This document shows positions 26,774 to 34,693 of a DNA stretch of 43,081 nucleotides, in pieces. The first letter of the stretch is position 1. Every line of letters starts with the position of its first letter. This stretch comes from Deltaproteobacteria bacterium HGW-Deltaproteobacteria-18. GTDB lineage: Bacteria > Desulfobacterota > Desulfovibrionia > Desulfovibrionales > Desulfomicrobiaceae. A program made the translations under genes and the position numbers. The notes beneath the pieces are model-generated. The model was not told where the DNA came from. It ran no database searches and saw only the letters and a program-made list of their open reading frames with translations. The stretch is from assembly GCA_002841885.1 (NCBI GenBank), contig PHBE01000024.1, positions 1-43,081 of the forward strand, given 5' to 3'.

Positions 26774-26803
26774 AAGCTCTCCGTGGGTGGAGGGCTTTTT
26801 TTT
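26774..26803. terminator. Terminator between the diguanylate cyclase and the glycosyltransferase
   Basis: Stem AGCTCTCC with GGAGGGCT (one G-T pair) and a loop of about six bases, followed by eight T on the plus strand. Confidence 0.78.
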
Positions 26804-26845
26804 GGTTTTCGAGGCGTTTTTGCGTAGGATGGCAGGCCCGGTTTC

Positions 26846-28324
26846 CTAGGTTTGGGCAACTCTCTGGATGATGGTGCGCAGGCGGGAGACGTAGGAGTGT
26901 TCCGTCAGGATGAGCGATTGCCAGGCGCGGCGCAGTTCTTCCTTGCGTTCGGGATCGGCGGCCAGGCCGCGCAGGAGTTCCGTTGCCTTTTGCGGCGAGG
27001 AGAAGGTCACGGCCTGGGCCAGTTCCCGGGGGAAAATTTTCATGCCTGGCGTATCGTCCGTGAGCAGGAAGCCGCCGCAGGCCCAGACGTCGAAGTGGCG
27101 CTGGGTCAGGCCGTGGGGCAGGAGCAGGCTGGTCAGGTTCAGGGAAAAGGAGGCCTGGCGGTAAATTTCAGCCAGTCCCGCATAATAATCCACGGGGGGC
27201 AGGAGCCTTGTGTCCGGCAGCAGGTTGTGCCAGGCATCGTCGCCGACCACGGTCAGCCTGGTCTGTCTGGCCAGCGAGGAAAGGCAGCTCTGCCGCCAGG
27301 CCGCCGAGGCTGTCTCCGCGCCCAGGCCGATAAGCCGGACCTCGTTTCCCGGCCAGAGCGCATGATCGGGAAGCCGTTTGCTCCACCAGCCAAAATGGGC
27401 CTCCCGGCCGGGCAATCTCCCGGCCTCGTTGGCCAGCTCCTGCGGAATGCGGCAGGCCGCGAAGAAGCGGTCCCGGTCCGGGAAGGCCGAGCGGCCGACA
27501 AAGGTCAGATCGTCTCCGGCCGGACAGGGGTCGCCGGGAGCGAAGAAACGCCTGCTTGCGGCCAGGGGCAGGTGCATGGCGGCGGCTCCGAGGGCGCGCA
27601 GGGGCTCCACGAACCAGTCGTCGGTGACAAAGGTGGGCTGTTGTTTCCAGAGGTGGTTTTTCTGGCCTGTGAGCAGATGCAGGGGGTTGTCCACGCACCA
27701 GACGGCCACGGGAACTCCGGCCGCCTGCAGCCGGGCTTGGTTTTCGCCATACGGGTCCAGACCGTGGAAATTGACGCTCAGCAAGAGGCTTGGCCGCTCC
27801 TTGTTCAACATCCTGCCCAGATCCTGCGGCGAGAGGTTTGCGGGCAGACGCCGGGCATCCAGGCCCAGGTTTTGCGCCGCATCGGCCAGTTCCGGGATGA
27901 CGAGGGCGTTTTGTGGCCCGGGCAGCCACAGGCTTTTGACCGAACCGCCCCTCTGGATCGGGCGGAGTCTGGCCAACAGGGGGGCGAAAATGGATGGAAA
28001 GAGACGGGTAGCCGGGGAATAGTGGAGCACGCTCACGCCGGGCAGAAGACCGAGCGCCTGTGCGAGGCTGACGTTTTCCCATGTTGAAGGCATGGCCGCA
28101 TTCCAGGAGTTTGGCATCTGCCCGTCGATTTCCGGCACGCGCAGCAGAAAGATGCGGGCCGCTTTGCTGGCGTGCCGTGCGCAGAGTTCCGGTTCGGGGC
28201 CAGGGCAGGTGATGAGCAGATCCTCGCCTCCGCTGTGGAGATGAAGATATTGCTCTCCTGCGGGGAGCGATGTAGAAATCCCCAGTTCGTTTTTCAACTT
28301 TACACGTATGGGTCTGGCTGGCAT
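26846..28324 (-). CDS. CgeB-like glycosyltransferase family 1 protein
   Basis: This 492-residue cytosolic protein looks like the DUF3880/CgeB group of glycosyltransferases. The middle part carries a Rossmann-like stretch with LLLSVNFHGLDPYGENQARLQAAGVPVAVWCVDNP. The C-terminal part has the GT-B acceptor-type segment IYRQASFSLNLTSLLLPHGLTQRHFDVWACGGFLLTDD (about 400-435), where the conserved Arg/Glu-type sugar-nucleotide residues would sit. The donor and acceptor are unknown. Related genes often accompany flagellin or surface-polysaccharide loci, but no partner gene is adjacent here. It is divergent from rlmE. Confidence 0.78.
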   Translation of the reverse strand: MPARPIRVKLKNELGISTSLPAGEQYLHLHSGGEDLLITCPGPEPELCARHASKAARIFLLRVPEIDGQMPNSWNAAMPSTWENVSLAQALGLLPGVSVLHYSPATRLFPSIFAPLLARLRPIQRGGSVKSLWLPGPQNALVIPELADAAQNLGLDARRLPANLSPQDLGRMLNKERPSLLLSVNFHGLDPYGENQARLQAAGVPVAVWCVDNPLHLLTGQKNHLWKQQPTFVTDDWFVEPLRALGAAAMHLPLAASRRFFAPGDPCPAGDDLTFVGRSAFPDRDRFFAACRIPQELANEAGRLPGREAHFGWWSKRLPDHALWPGNEVRLIGLGAETASAAWRQSCLSSLARQTRLTVVGDDAWHNLLPDTRLLPPVDYYAGLAEIYRQASFSLNLTSLLLPHGLTQRHFDVWACGGFLLTDDTPGMKIFPRELAQAVTFSSPQKATELLRGLAADPERKEELRRAWQSLILTEHSYVSRLRTIIQRVAQT

Positions 28325-28371
28325 GAAGGCGCTCGCTTGGGTGGTCGGGATGCTGCCCCGGTCATAAAAGC

Positions 28372-28986
28372 ATGAAACAATACCGCGATTACTATTTCAA
28401 AAAGGCCAAGCAGGACAATTATCCTGCCCGCTCCGTATACAAGCTTCAGGAAATGGACAAGGCGAACAAGCTCTTGCGCCAAGGCCAGAAAGTGCTTGAT
28501 CTCGGAGCCTGCCCCGGTTCCTGGACTCTCTACGCCGCCGAACGTGTCGGCGCGGGAGGACGGGTGCTGGGCATCGACCTGAACATGCCTGACACCCGCT
28601 TTCCGGAACAGGTGACCTTCCTGCAGGAAGACATCTTTGCCCGCACTCCTCTATTCCTTGGGCATCTGCAGGCGCTTGCCCCTTTCGACGTAGTCATGAG
28701 CGACATGGCCCCCAAGACGACGGGCTCCAAATTCACCGATCAGGCCCGCTCCATCCAGTTGGTGGAAGCGGCCTTCGGCGTAGCCGAGGAGTGGCTGGTT
28801 TCCGGAGGCACCTTCATCGCCAAGGTTTTTGAAGGACCGGACGTGCAGCCTTTTGTGCAGTCTCTTAAAGTCCGTTTCGCCAAGGTCGGCATGTTCAAGC
28901 CCAAAAGCAGCCGGGCGGAGAGCAAGGAAATATTCATCCTGGGTATGGGTTTTGTTCCCGCGGCCAGCGAGGCCCCGCCCGCATAA
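28372..28986 (+). CDS. rlmE: 23S rRNA (uridine-2'-O)-methyltransferase RlmE (FtsJ/RrmJ)
   Basis: RlmE methylates the 2'-O of U2552 in the A loop of 23S rRNA, using S-adenosylmethionine. The Lys-Asp-Lys-Glu catalytic tetrad is visible as K24 (SVYKLQE), D111 (SDMAPKTTG), K151 (IAKVFEG) and E183 (SRAESKEIF). The SAM-binding loop VLDLGACPGSWT is at 41-52. It has 204 residues, complete. It begins a plus-strand run with yebC 19 nt downstream and the ruv genes after that. Confidence 0.95.
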   Translation: MKQYRDYYFKKAKQDNYPARSVYKLQEMDKANKLLRQGQKVLDLGACPGSWTLYAAERVGAGGRVLGIDLNMPDTRFPEQVTFLQEDIFARTPLFLGHLQALAPFDVVMSDMAPKTTGSKFTDQARSIQLVEAAFGVAEEWLVSGGTFIAKVFEGPDVQPFVQSLKVRFAKVGMFKPKSSRAESKEIFILGMGFVPAASEAPPA

Positions 28987-29004
28987 CTTTTTTCGGAGGA
29001 TTGT

Positions 29005-29745
29005 ATGGCAGGACATAGTAAATGGAAGAATATCCAGCACCGCAAGGGACGGCAGGATCTCAAACGCGGCAAGATGTTTACCAAGGTCACCAAGGAGATC
29101 ATTCTGGCGGCCAAGGGCGGCGGCGATCCGGACATGAACGCCCGCCTGCGCGCGGCCATTGATGCCGCCAAGGCCGTGAACCTGCCCAAGGACAAGATCG
29201 AGACGGCCATCAAGAAGGGCACGGGCGAACTGGCTTCCGAGGCGCTGGAAGAGATCATGTACGAAGGATACGCCCCGGGCGGCGTGGCCATCCTCATCGA
29301 GGCGGTCACGGACAACAAGAACCGCACCGTGGCCGAAGTGCGCCACATCTTGAGCAAGGGCGGCGGCTCCATGGGCGCGGCCGGTTGCGTGGCCTGGATG
29401 TTCGACACCAAGGGCGTGTTCGCCTTCGACAAGGAAAAGTACACCGAAGACCAGCTTCTGGAAGCCGGGCTCGAAGGCGGCGTCGAGGATGTGCTCGATG
29501 ACGACGACTCCTGGCAGGTGCTCTGCGCGGCCGAAGACTTTCACAACGCCAGAAGCGCTTTCGAGGCCGCAGGCATCGAGATCATGAGCGCCGAACTCAA
29601 TCGCATCCCGCAGAACACCGTGGCAGTGGATGTCGAGACCGGCCGCAAGGTCATGAAGCTCTATGACGCCCTGGACGACAACGATGACGTCCAGAACGTG
29701 TACGCCAATTTCGAGCTGCCGGCAGAACTCCTGGCTGAGATGTAG
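29005..29745 (+). CDS. YebC/TACO1-family protein
   Basis: YebC-family proteins act on ribosome translation of polyproline stretches or as transcription factors, depending on the organism. The hallmark [18 protein letters not shown] opens the protein. A central [37 protein letters not shown] segment and the C-terminal IPQNTVAVD are also conserved. It has 246 residues, normal. CGGAGGA lies before the ATG. As in many bacteria, it stands directly upstream of ruvC, with only 9 nt between. Confidence 0.96.
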   Translation: MAGHSKWKNIQHRKGRQDLKRGKMFTKVTKEIILAAKGGGDPDMNARLRAAIDAAKAVNLPKDKIETAIKKGTGELASEALEEIMYEGYAPGGVAILIEAVTDNKNRTVAEVRHILSKGGGSMGAAGCVAWMFDTKGVFAFDKEKYTEDQLLEAGLEGGVEDVLDDDDSWQVLCAAEDFHNARSAFEAAGIEIMSAELNRIPQNTVAVDVETGRKVMKLYDALDDNDDVQNVYANFELPAELLAEM

Positions 29746-29754
29746 CCCGGCCGC

Positions 29755-30288
29755 ATGGCAGCCGAGCGCATCATCCTGGGCGTGGACCCCGGGTCCCGCT
29801 GCATGGGCTACGGCCTTGTGCGGGAGCGGTCCGGGGTTTTGTCCCTGGTGGAGGCGGGCGTGGTGCGTCCCTCCGAAGAGGCCATGAGCACGCGCCTTGG
29901 CCTCATGTACACGCGCATCACTGAGTTGCTGGGCGTCCACACTCCCAGTGCCGTGGCCGTGGAGAATGTCTTCTTCGCCCGCAACTCCGCCTCGGCCCTG
30001 AAGCTTGGCCAGGCCCGGGGCGCGGTGCTGGCCGCTTGCGGCGTGCATGGGGTGGAGGTCTTCGGATACGAGCCCACCCTGGTCAAGAAGTCTCTGGTCG
30101 GCGCGGGGCGGGCGGAAAAAAGTCAGGTTTCCTTCATGGTCGGTCAGCTCCTGGGCGTTCGGCCGGACTGGGCCGAAGATGCGGGAGACGCCCTGGCCCT
30201 GGCCATCTGTCACTTGAACCATTTTCGGTTCATGGCCGCCGTCAATGCCGGTCAGGCCACTGGTCAAGACGGGGCAACTCGTCTATAG
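29755..30288 (+). CDS. ruvC: Holliday junction resolvase RuvC
   Basis: RuvC cuts Holliday junctions symmetrically in the RuvABC complex. The four acidic catalytic residues are D11 (ILGVDPGSRCMGYG), E70 (AVENVFFARN), D142 and D145 (EDAGDALALAICH). The protein has 177 residues, typical of the family. It lies between yebC and ruvA, with 9 nt to ruvA. The order ruvC-ruvA-ruvB is common. Confidence 0.97.
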   Translation: MAAERIILGVDPGSRCMGYGLVRERSGVLSLVEAGVVRPSEEAMSTRLGLMYTRITELLGVHTPSAVAVENVFFARNSASALKLGQARGAVLAACGVHGVEVFGYEPTLVKKSLVGAGRAEKSQVSFMVGQLLGVRPDWAEDAGDALALAICHLNHFRFMAAVNAGQATGQDGATRL

Positions 30289-30297
30289 CTCCCACAC

Positions 30298-30894
30298 ATG
30301 ATAGCCTACCTTGAAGGAACGATCCTGCGTCGCGATGAAGAGTCCTGCGTCCTGCTTACTGCAGGGGGCGTGGGCTATCAGGTCCATCTGACCACGCAGG
30401 GGGTGTCCACTCTGGGCCCTGGGGCCGAGGTGGCGCGGCTTTTCATCCACACCCTGGTCCGCGAGGATGCGCTCGTTCTCTATGGATTCACCACCTGGGA
30501 GGAGCGGCAGGCCTTTGTGACCCTCCTCGCCGCGCCCAAGCTCGGGCCCCGGACGGCTCTGGCCATGCTTGGCTGTTATGGCCCTGCGGAGCTGGCGGCC
30601 TGCATCGCCCGGGAGGATGTGGCGTCTCTGACCCGTGTGCCCGGCATCGGTGCCAAGACGGCCAAACGCCTGCTCCTTGATCTGAAGGACAAGCTCGTGG
30701 CCCAGCCGTCCCTGGCTTCAAGCCGTGTCGCACCAGTGGTCTCGGCCGCTTCGGACTGCGCGGCGGCCCTGGTCTCGCTGGGCTATGGGCGGCATGAAGT
30801 GGACGACGTGGTCAAGACTGTGTTCGAGAATGAGCCCGATCTGGATGCGGGCAGCGCCATCCGGCAGGCCTTGAAGATTTTTGCCGCCAAGTAG
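30298..30894 (+). CDS. ruvA: Holliday junction DNA helicase subunit RuvA
   Basis: RuvA binds the junction and loads RuvB. The N-terminal OB-fold starts [31 protein letters not shown]. The helix-hairpin-helix motifs are represented by [12 protein letters not shown] and [21 protein letters not shown]. The C-terminal RuvB-binding domain ([17 protein letters not shown]) is present. It has 198 residues, complete. The stop codon is one base before the favoured ruvB start. Confidence 0.97.
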   Translation: MIAYLEGTILRRDEESCVLLTAGGVGYQVHLTTQGVSTLGPGAEVARLFIHTLVREDALVLYGFTTWEERQAFVTLLAAPKLGPRTALAMLGCYGPAELAACIAREDVASLTRVPGIGAKTAKRLLLDLKDKLVAQPSLASSRVAPVVSAASDCAAALVSLGYGRHEVDDVVKTVFENEPDLDAGSAIRQALKIFAAK

Positions 30895-30895
30895 C

Positions 30896-31870
30896 ATGAT
30901 ACAAAATCCCAGCGAAGAGCATATCCGGCCCCGCACCCTGGACGATTTCATCGGCCAGGAGGATGTACGCGGCAACCTGAAGATTTATCTGCAGGCGGCC
31001 AAGGAGCGTGGCCAGCATCTGGATCACTGCCTGCTCTATGGCAATCCGGGCCTTGGCAAGACCACCCTGGCCCAGATCATGGCCAGCGAACTGGGCGTGA
31101 ACATGGTCTCCACCTCCGGTCCGGTGCTGGAGCGCAGCGGCGACCTGGCCGCCATCCTGACCAGCCTGAACCGGCACGACCTGCTTTTCATTGATGAAAT
31201 CCACCGCATGCCGGCCGTGGTCGAGGAAATACTCTACCCCGGCATGGAGGATTTCAAGCTCGACCTCATCGTCGGCCAGGGCCCTGGGGCGCGCACGGTC
31301 AAGATCGAGCTTGAGCCGTTCACCCTGGTCGGGGCCACTACTCGCATCGGGCTTTTGACTTCACCCCTGCGTGACCGGTTCGGGGTCATTTGCCGGCTGG
31401 AATTTTACAATCCGCAAGAGCTGTCGCTGATCGTGACGCGCGCCGCGCGCATCCTCGGGCTTGAGATCAGCCCTGACGGAGCGCTTGAAATCGGCAAACG
31501 CTCAAGAGGCACGCCGCGCATCGCCAATCGTTTGCTGCGCCGAGTGGCCGATTACGCCCAGGTGGCCGGGAACGTGCTCATCGACGCGGAAGTGGCCGCC
31601 AAGGGCCTTGATATCATGGATGTTGATTCGCGGGGTCTGGACATGATGGATCGCAAGATCCTCGAGTGCATCATCGATCATTTCGGCGGCGGCCCCGTGG
31701 GCGTGAAAACCATCGCGGCGGCGTGTTCCGAAGAGGTCAGGACCATCGAGGACATCTACGAGCCGTATCTGATTCAGTGCGGTTTCCTGAAGCGTACCCC
31801 CCGAGGACGGGTGGTCACACCCAAGGCCTATCAGCACCTCGACGGCGGGCTCAAGCTGCGCGGTCAATAG
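30896..31870 (+). CDS. ruvB: Holliday junction branch migration ATPase RuvB
   Basis: RuvB is the hexameric AAA+ motor that drives branch migration. Walker A is GNPGLGKTT (49-57) and Walker B is LLFIDEIH (96-103). Sensor 1 (VGATTR) and the arginine-finger region ([11 protein letters not shown]) are intact. A C-terminal winged-helix domain ([27 protein letters not shown]) completes it. I use the ATG at 30896, one base past the ruvA stop; a TTG at 30881 would overlap ruvA and add five residues. No good terminator directly follows. Confidence 0.97.
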   Translation: MIQNPSEEHIRPRTLDDFIGQEDVRGNLKIYLQAAKERGQHLDHCLLYGNPGLGKTTLAQIMASELGVNMVSTSGPVLERSGDLAAILTSLNRHDLLFIDEIHRMPAVVEEILYPGMEDFKLDLIVGQGPGARTVKIELEPFTLVGATTRIGLLTSPLRDRFGVICRLEFYNPQELSLIVTRAARILGLEISPDGALEIGKRSRGTPRIANRLLRRVADYAQVAGNVLIDAEVAAKGLDIMDVDSRGLDMMDRKILECIIDHFGGGPVGVKTIAAACSEEVRTIEDIYEPYLIQCGFLKRTPRGRVVTPKAYQHLDGGLKLRGQ

Positions 31871-31886
31871 TCCGGGATGCGTTTTT

Positions 31887-31914
31887 GCGGCGGCAGGGGA
31901 AACGCCCCCGCCGC
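31887..31914. other. GC-rich hairpin between ruvB and thyX
   Basis: Stem GCGGCGG with CCGCCGC-type pairing around a short AAAC loop, with one small bulge. No T run follows directly, so it is not a clear intrinsic terminator. It could mark an RNA processing or pausing site. Confidence 0.4.
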
Positions 31915-31970
31915 CCGTCCTGTCCGGCATCTTTTTTCGACCTGTCTTCACCTAAGCCCAGAGAGGAGCC

Positions 31971-32651
31971 ATGAAAGTCATCGATCCGAGTTTTTCATTC
32001 ATGCACCTGCCCGACGGCGAGTTTGTTCTGAGTCACCTCGAACTGGCCGCGCGGACCTGTTACAAGTCCGAGGACAAGGCCAGTCCGGATTCGGCCCGCA
32101 AGCTTCTCTCCCGTATCGTGCGCCTCGGTCATGACAGTGTTCTGGAGCACATCAGCGTGACGGTGCGCATTGTCTGCGACCGTGGAGTAACCCACGAACT
32201 GGTCCGCCACCGCCTGTGCGCCTTTTCGCAGGAAAGCACCCGCTACGCCAACTACGCCCAGGACAAGTTCGGCAGCGAGATCACGGTCATCCGCCCGTTT
32301 TTCTGGCCCGAGGACGACGTTCGTTACGCTTTGTGGCTGTCCGCCATGCAGGCTTGCGAGGATGCCTATCTGCGCCTTGTCGACGCCGGAGCCACGGCCC
32401 AGGAGGCCAGGAGCGTCCTGCCCAACAGCCTCAAGACCGAGATCGTGACCACGGCCAACATCCGGGAGTGGCGGCACATATTCAAGCTGCGCTGTGACAA
32501 GGCCTCTCATCCGCAGATGCGTCAGGTCATGCTTCCGCTCATGGGAGCGTTTCAACAGCGTATCCCCCTGCTTTTCGACGATCTTAAGGATCGTTTTGCC
32601 GATGCCCTTGCGGAATTTGAATCCGAGGGTGCCGCCGCCCGCCTGTTCTGA
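31971..32651 (+). CDS. thyX: Flavin-dependent thymidylate synthase ThyX
   Basis: ThyX makes dTMP from dUMP using FAD, methylene-tetrahydrofolate and NADPH. The defining RHR motif with its downstream Ser is at 79-91 (RHRLCAFSQESTR). Other conserved stretches are HDSVLEHISVTVRIVCDRGVTHELV and LPNSLKTEIVTTANIREWRHIFKLRCDKASHPQMR. It has 226 residues. GAGAGGAG precedes the ATG. A terminator follows, so it is separated from dnaA. No thyA-type enzyme is in the window. Confidence 0.97.
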   Translation: MKVIDPSFSFMHLPDGEFVLSHLELAARTCYKSEDKASPDSARKLLSRIVRLGHDSVLEHISVTVRIVCDRGVTHELVRHRLCAFSQESTRYANYAQDKFGSEITVIRPFFWPEDDVRYALWLSAMQACEDAYLRLVDAGATAQEARSVLPNSLKTEIVTTANIREWRHIFKLRCDKASHPQMRQVMLPLMGAFQQRIPLLFDDLKDRFADALAEFESEGAAARLF

Positions 32652-32678
32652 AATTTTACACTGCTTGAGATAACTTAA

Positions 32679-32708
32679 GGGCATGTTCAAGAAACGTGCC
32701 CTTTTTTT
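32679..32708 (+). terminator. Terminator after thyX
   Basis: Stem GGGCA/TGCCC (32679-32683 and 32697-32701) with a 13-nt loop, followed by seven T. Confidence 0.75.
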
Positions 32709-32894
32709 GTTTTGGGATGTGAGGAAGTGCCTGGAAGATTCGTGTGGTGCCATGGAAACGAGGTCTAGGAACAGCTAATCCCCATTTTACCTTTCTGTTG
32801 CAGGAAATTCGGAGCGTTCGCGTCATCTTTTTTTTCCGGATCGAGATATTTTAGGAGACGGGGATAAAATGGCATTGTCGTGTAATTAAGATTT

Positions 32895-32919
32895 TATACT
32901 AATATTTAAGGATAGTATA
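32895..32919. promoter_or_regulatory. Operator-like 7-bp inverted repeat upstream of dnaA
   Basis: TATACTA and TAGTATA are exact reverse complements, separated by 11 nt, in an AT-rich stretch. The size and spacing suit a dimeric regulator. No known regulator is assigned. Confidence 0.35.
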
Positions 32920-33028
32920 TTTCATAGTTCTCTGTAGACGTCGGAAGCATCGGAACTTCCAAGACTTTAATGTCAGAAAACAAAAAACGAAGAAAATAGC
33001 AGAAAATCGTAGATAATTTTATAGGGGA

Positions 33029-33037
33029 TGTGAATAA
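33029..33037 (-). promoter_or_regulatory. DnaA-box-like nonamer
   Basis: The minus strand reads TTATTCACA, an exact match to TTWTNCACA. It lies about 220 nt ahead of dnaA and could serve autoregulation. It is a single site. Confidence 0.4.
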
Positions 33038-33254
33038 GTTTTCATCATATGTTTATAATTAAGTGTTGACAACGCGGGAGGCCCGGTCTTTCGGGACAAT
33101 GACAGCTTCGCGTCAGAGCCACAAAAGCAATGCATAACGAGGAAGTCGAATTATTCTAGCATTTTATCCTGTATAGAAAGAGTTGGGCCAAGTTGGGACT
33201 GGCTGGTTATACCGGAGTTGTCGCAGGGCTGTCGCTTGGCTAGGAACCTTTCCC

Positions 33255-34604
33255 ATGATTGACGCATGGCATCACATTTCTCTTTCCCTTGAAAAGAACC
33301 TCACTCCGGGCCATTACCAGCTCTGGATCAAACCCCTGCAAGGATGTCTTGATAACGACACCCTGGTCCTCTGCGCGCCCAACTCCTTTGTGAGTACATG
33401 GGTCCGGGACCGTATGCTGGACAAGATCAGGGTTGCGGCCGCCGAGACTCTGGGTTTTGCGCCGAGCATCGAAGTCTGCGCCGTCCAGGCCGATGCGCCC
33501 GCACCCGTGCGTGTAAAGGCCGGACCAGCCAAAAAGATCGTCTCGCGCCAAATGGGCCTGCCCATGGCTCACGCGCTGCCTACGCAGACCGTGCAGAATT
33601 GGCGGCATCAGTTCGATGATTTCATTGTCGGCCCTTGCAACAATCTGGCATATGTCGCATCCCGCAGCTTCTGCCAGGACGCGCAAGGCTCGGATCAGCT
33701 TTTTCTGTGCTCCGCGCCGGGTCTGGGCAAGACCCACCTGGCCCAGGCCATCGGCAGCGAGATCGCCCGGCAGACCAACAGGCAGCATCTTCGGGTCTGC
33801 TATCTGAGCGGCGAGGAGTTTTCCTCGCAGCTGGTCATGGCCATCAAAGCCAAGGCCGTGGAGCAGTTCAAGGCCCGTTTCAGGTCCAACGTGGACCTGC
33901 TCCTGCTCGAAGACGTGCATTTTTTTCAGGGCAAGGAGAAAATGCAGGATGAGCTTCTGAACACCTTGAAATCCCTCCAGAACCAGGGACGCCGGGTGGT
34001 AATGACCAGCACATTTTTGCCCCGCGAGCTGTCCGACATCGACGCCAACCTGCTCTCCCGGTTCGCGCAGGGGTTCATGGCCGTCATCGACAAGCCCGAC
34101 TACCAGACCCGCATGGGCATCATTCAGGCCAAGTCGCAGGCTTCGCAGGTCAGCATGCCGGGCAGCGTGGCCGAGCTTCTGGCCGACAGGATCAAGACCG
34201 ATGTCCGCCAGCTTGAGAGTTGCCTGAAAAATATCATCCTGAAGGCCAAGCTTCTGAACATGGATATCACCATGGACCTGGCCTGGGAGATCCTGCAGAA
34301 CTACAACCTCGACAGCGCCTCCATCGATCTCGACAAGATCATCAGCTTCGTCTGCCAGGCCTATGGGTTCGGCTTTGACGATCTGCGCTCCAAGAGCCGC
34401 AAGCGCGACCGTGTCATTGCCCGCAATACAGCCTTCTACCTTGCCCGCAAGCACACGGACCTGTCCCTGATGGATATCGGCCGGCGCTTCAACCGCAAGC
34501 ATTCCACGGTCATCAAGGGCATCGCCTCCGTGGAGCAGGAAGTTACCCGCAAGACGTCTCTGGGCAACCAGCTGGCCCGTACGATCAATCAGCTCCACGC
34601 CTGA
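33255..34604 (+). CDS. dnaA: DnaA-family replication initiator, divergent
   Basis: DnaA binds origin DnaA boxes and opens the duplex. The AAA+ core spans about residues 115-330. Walker A reads SAPGLGKTH (153-161), with the usual first Gly replaced by Ser. Walker B reads LLLLEDVHFF, with the first Asp replaced by Glu. The arginine finger SRF (R269) and sensor 2 VRQLE (R318) remain. In domain IV the recognition segment usually GGRDHTTV is NRKHSTV (413-419), one residue shorter and with Lys for Asp. I start at the ATG at 33255 (449 residues), with AGGAA upstream. No dnaN, recF or gyrB follows, so this may be a second DnaA paralogue rather than the one at oriC. Confidence 0.88.
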   Translation: MIDAWHHISLSLEKNLTPGHYQLWIKPLQGCLDNDTLVLCAPNSFVSTWVRDRMLDKIRVAAAETLGFAPSIEVCAVQADAPAPVRVKAGPAKKIVSRQMGLPMAHALPTQTVQNWRHQFDDFIVGPCNNLAYVASRSFCQDAQGSDQLFLCSAPGLGKTHLAQAIGSEIARQTNRQHLRVCYLSGEEFSSQLVMAIKAKAVEQFKARFRSNVDLLLLEDVHFFQGKEKMQDELLNTLKSLQNQGRRVVMTSTFLPRELSDIDANLLSRFAQGFMAVIDKPDYQTRMGIIQAKSQASQVSMPGSVAELLADRIKTDVRQLESCLKNIILKAKLLNMDITMDLAWEILQNYNLDSASIDLDKIISFVCQAYGFGFDDLRSKSRKRDRVIARNTAFYLARKHTDLSLMDIGRRFNRKHSTVIKGIASVEQEVTRKTSLGNQLARTINQLHA

Positions 34605-34642
34605 TTTATAAGCAGCGAACACTTCGTCAAAATTCACACAAA

Positions 34643-34675
34643 AAAGGCCCATGCGTTTGAAGCGCATGGGCCTTT
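34643..34675. terminator. Bidirectional terminator between dnaA and the HD-GYP receptor gene
   Basis: 13-bp perfect stem (34643-34655 and 34663-34675, core GGCCCATGCG) with a 7-nt loop and A/T flanks on either side. Confidence 0.92.
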
Positions 34676-34693
34676 GTCTTTTCCGGCAGGGAG

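Larger units (their letters stand above)
32709..33254. promoter_or_regulatory. AT-rich region upstream of dnaA; regulatory and possibly origin-like
   Basis: This 546-nt stretch holds no gene I can support. Roughly 32,870-33,065 is markedly AT-rich against its GC-rich surroundings. It contains a 7-bp inverted repeat (TATACTA...TAGTATA, 32895-32919), a GGAAG/CTTCC repeat at 32942-32961, and one nonamer that reads TTATTCACA on the minus strand (33029-33037), matching the DnaA-box consensus. TTGACA occurs at 33064-33069 but without a good -10. Only one clear DnaA box is visible, which is too few to call an origin. Confidence 0.5.

Noticed and set aside
28651-30267. 538-codon minus-strand frame opposite rlmE, yebC and ruvC
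   Set aside because: It spans three recognised plus-strand genes and their gaps, and has His/Gly/Leu-rich composition typical of antisense GC-rich DNA.
32709-33254. Calling this region the chromosomal origin
   Set aside because: Only one DnaA-box match is visible, and the dnaA downstream is atypical and lacks dnaN/gyrB. Reported only as an AT-rich regulatory region.
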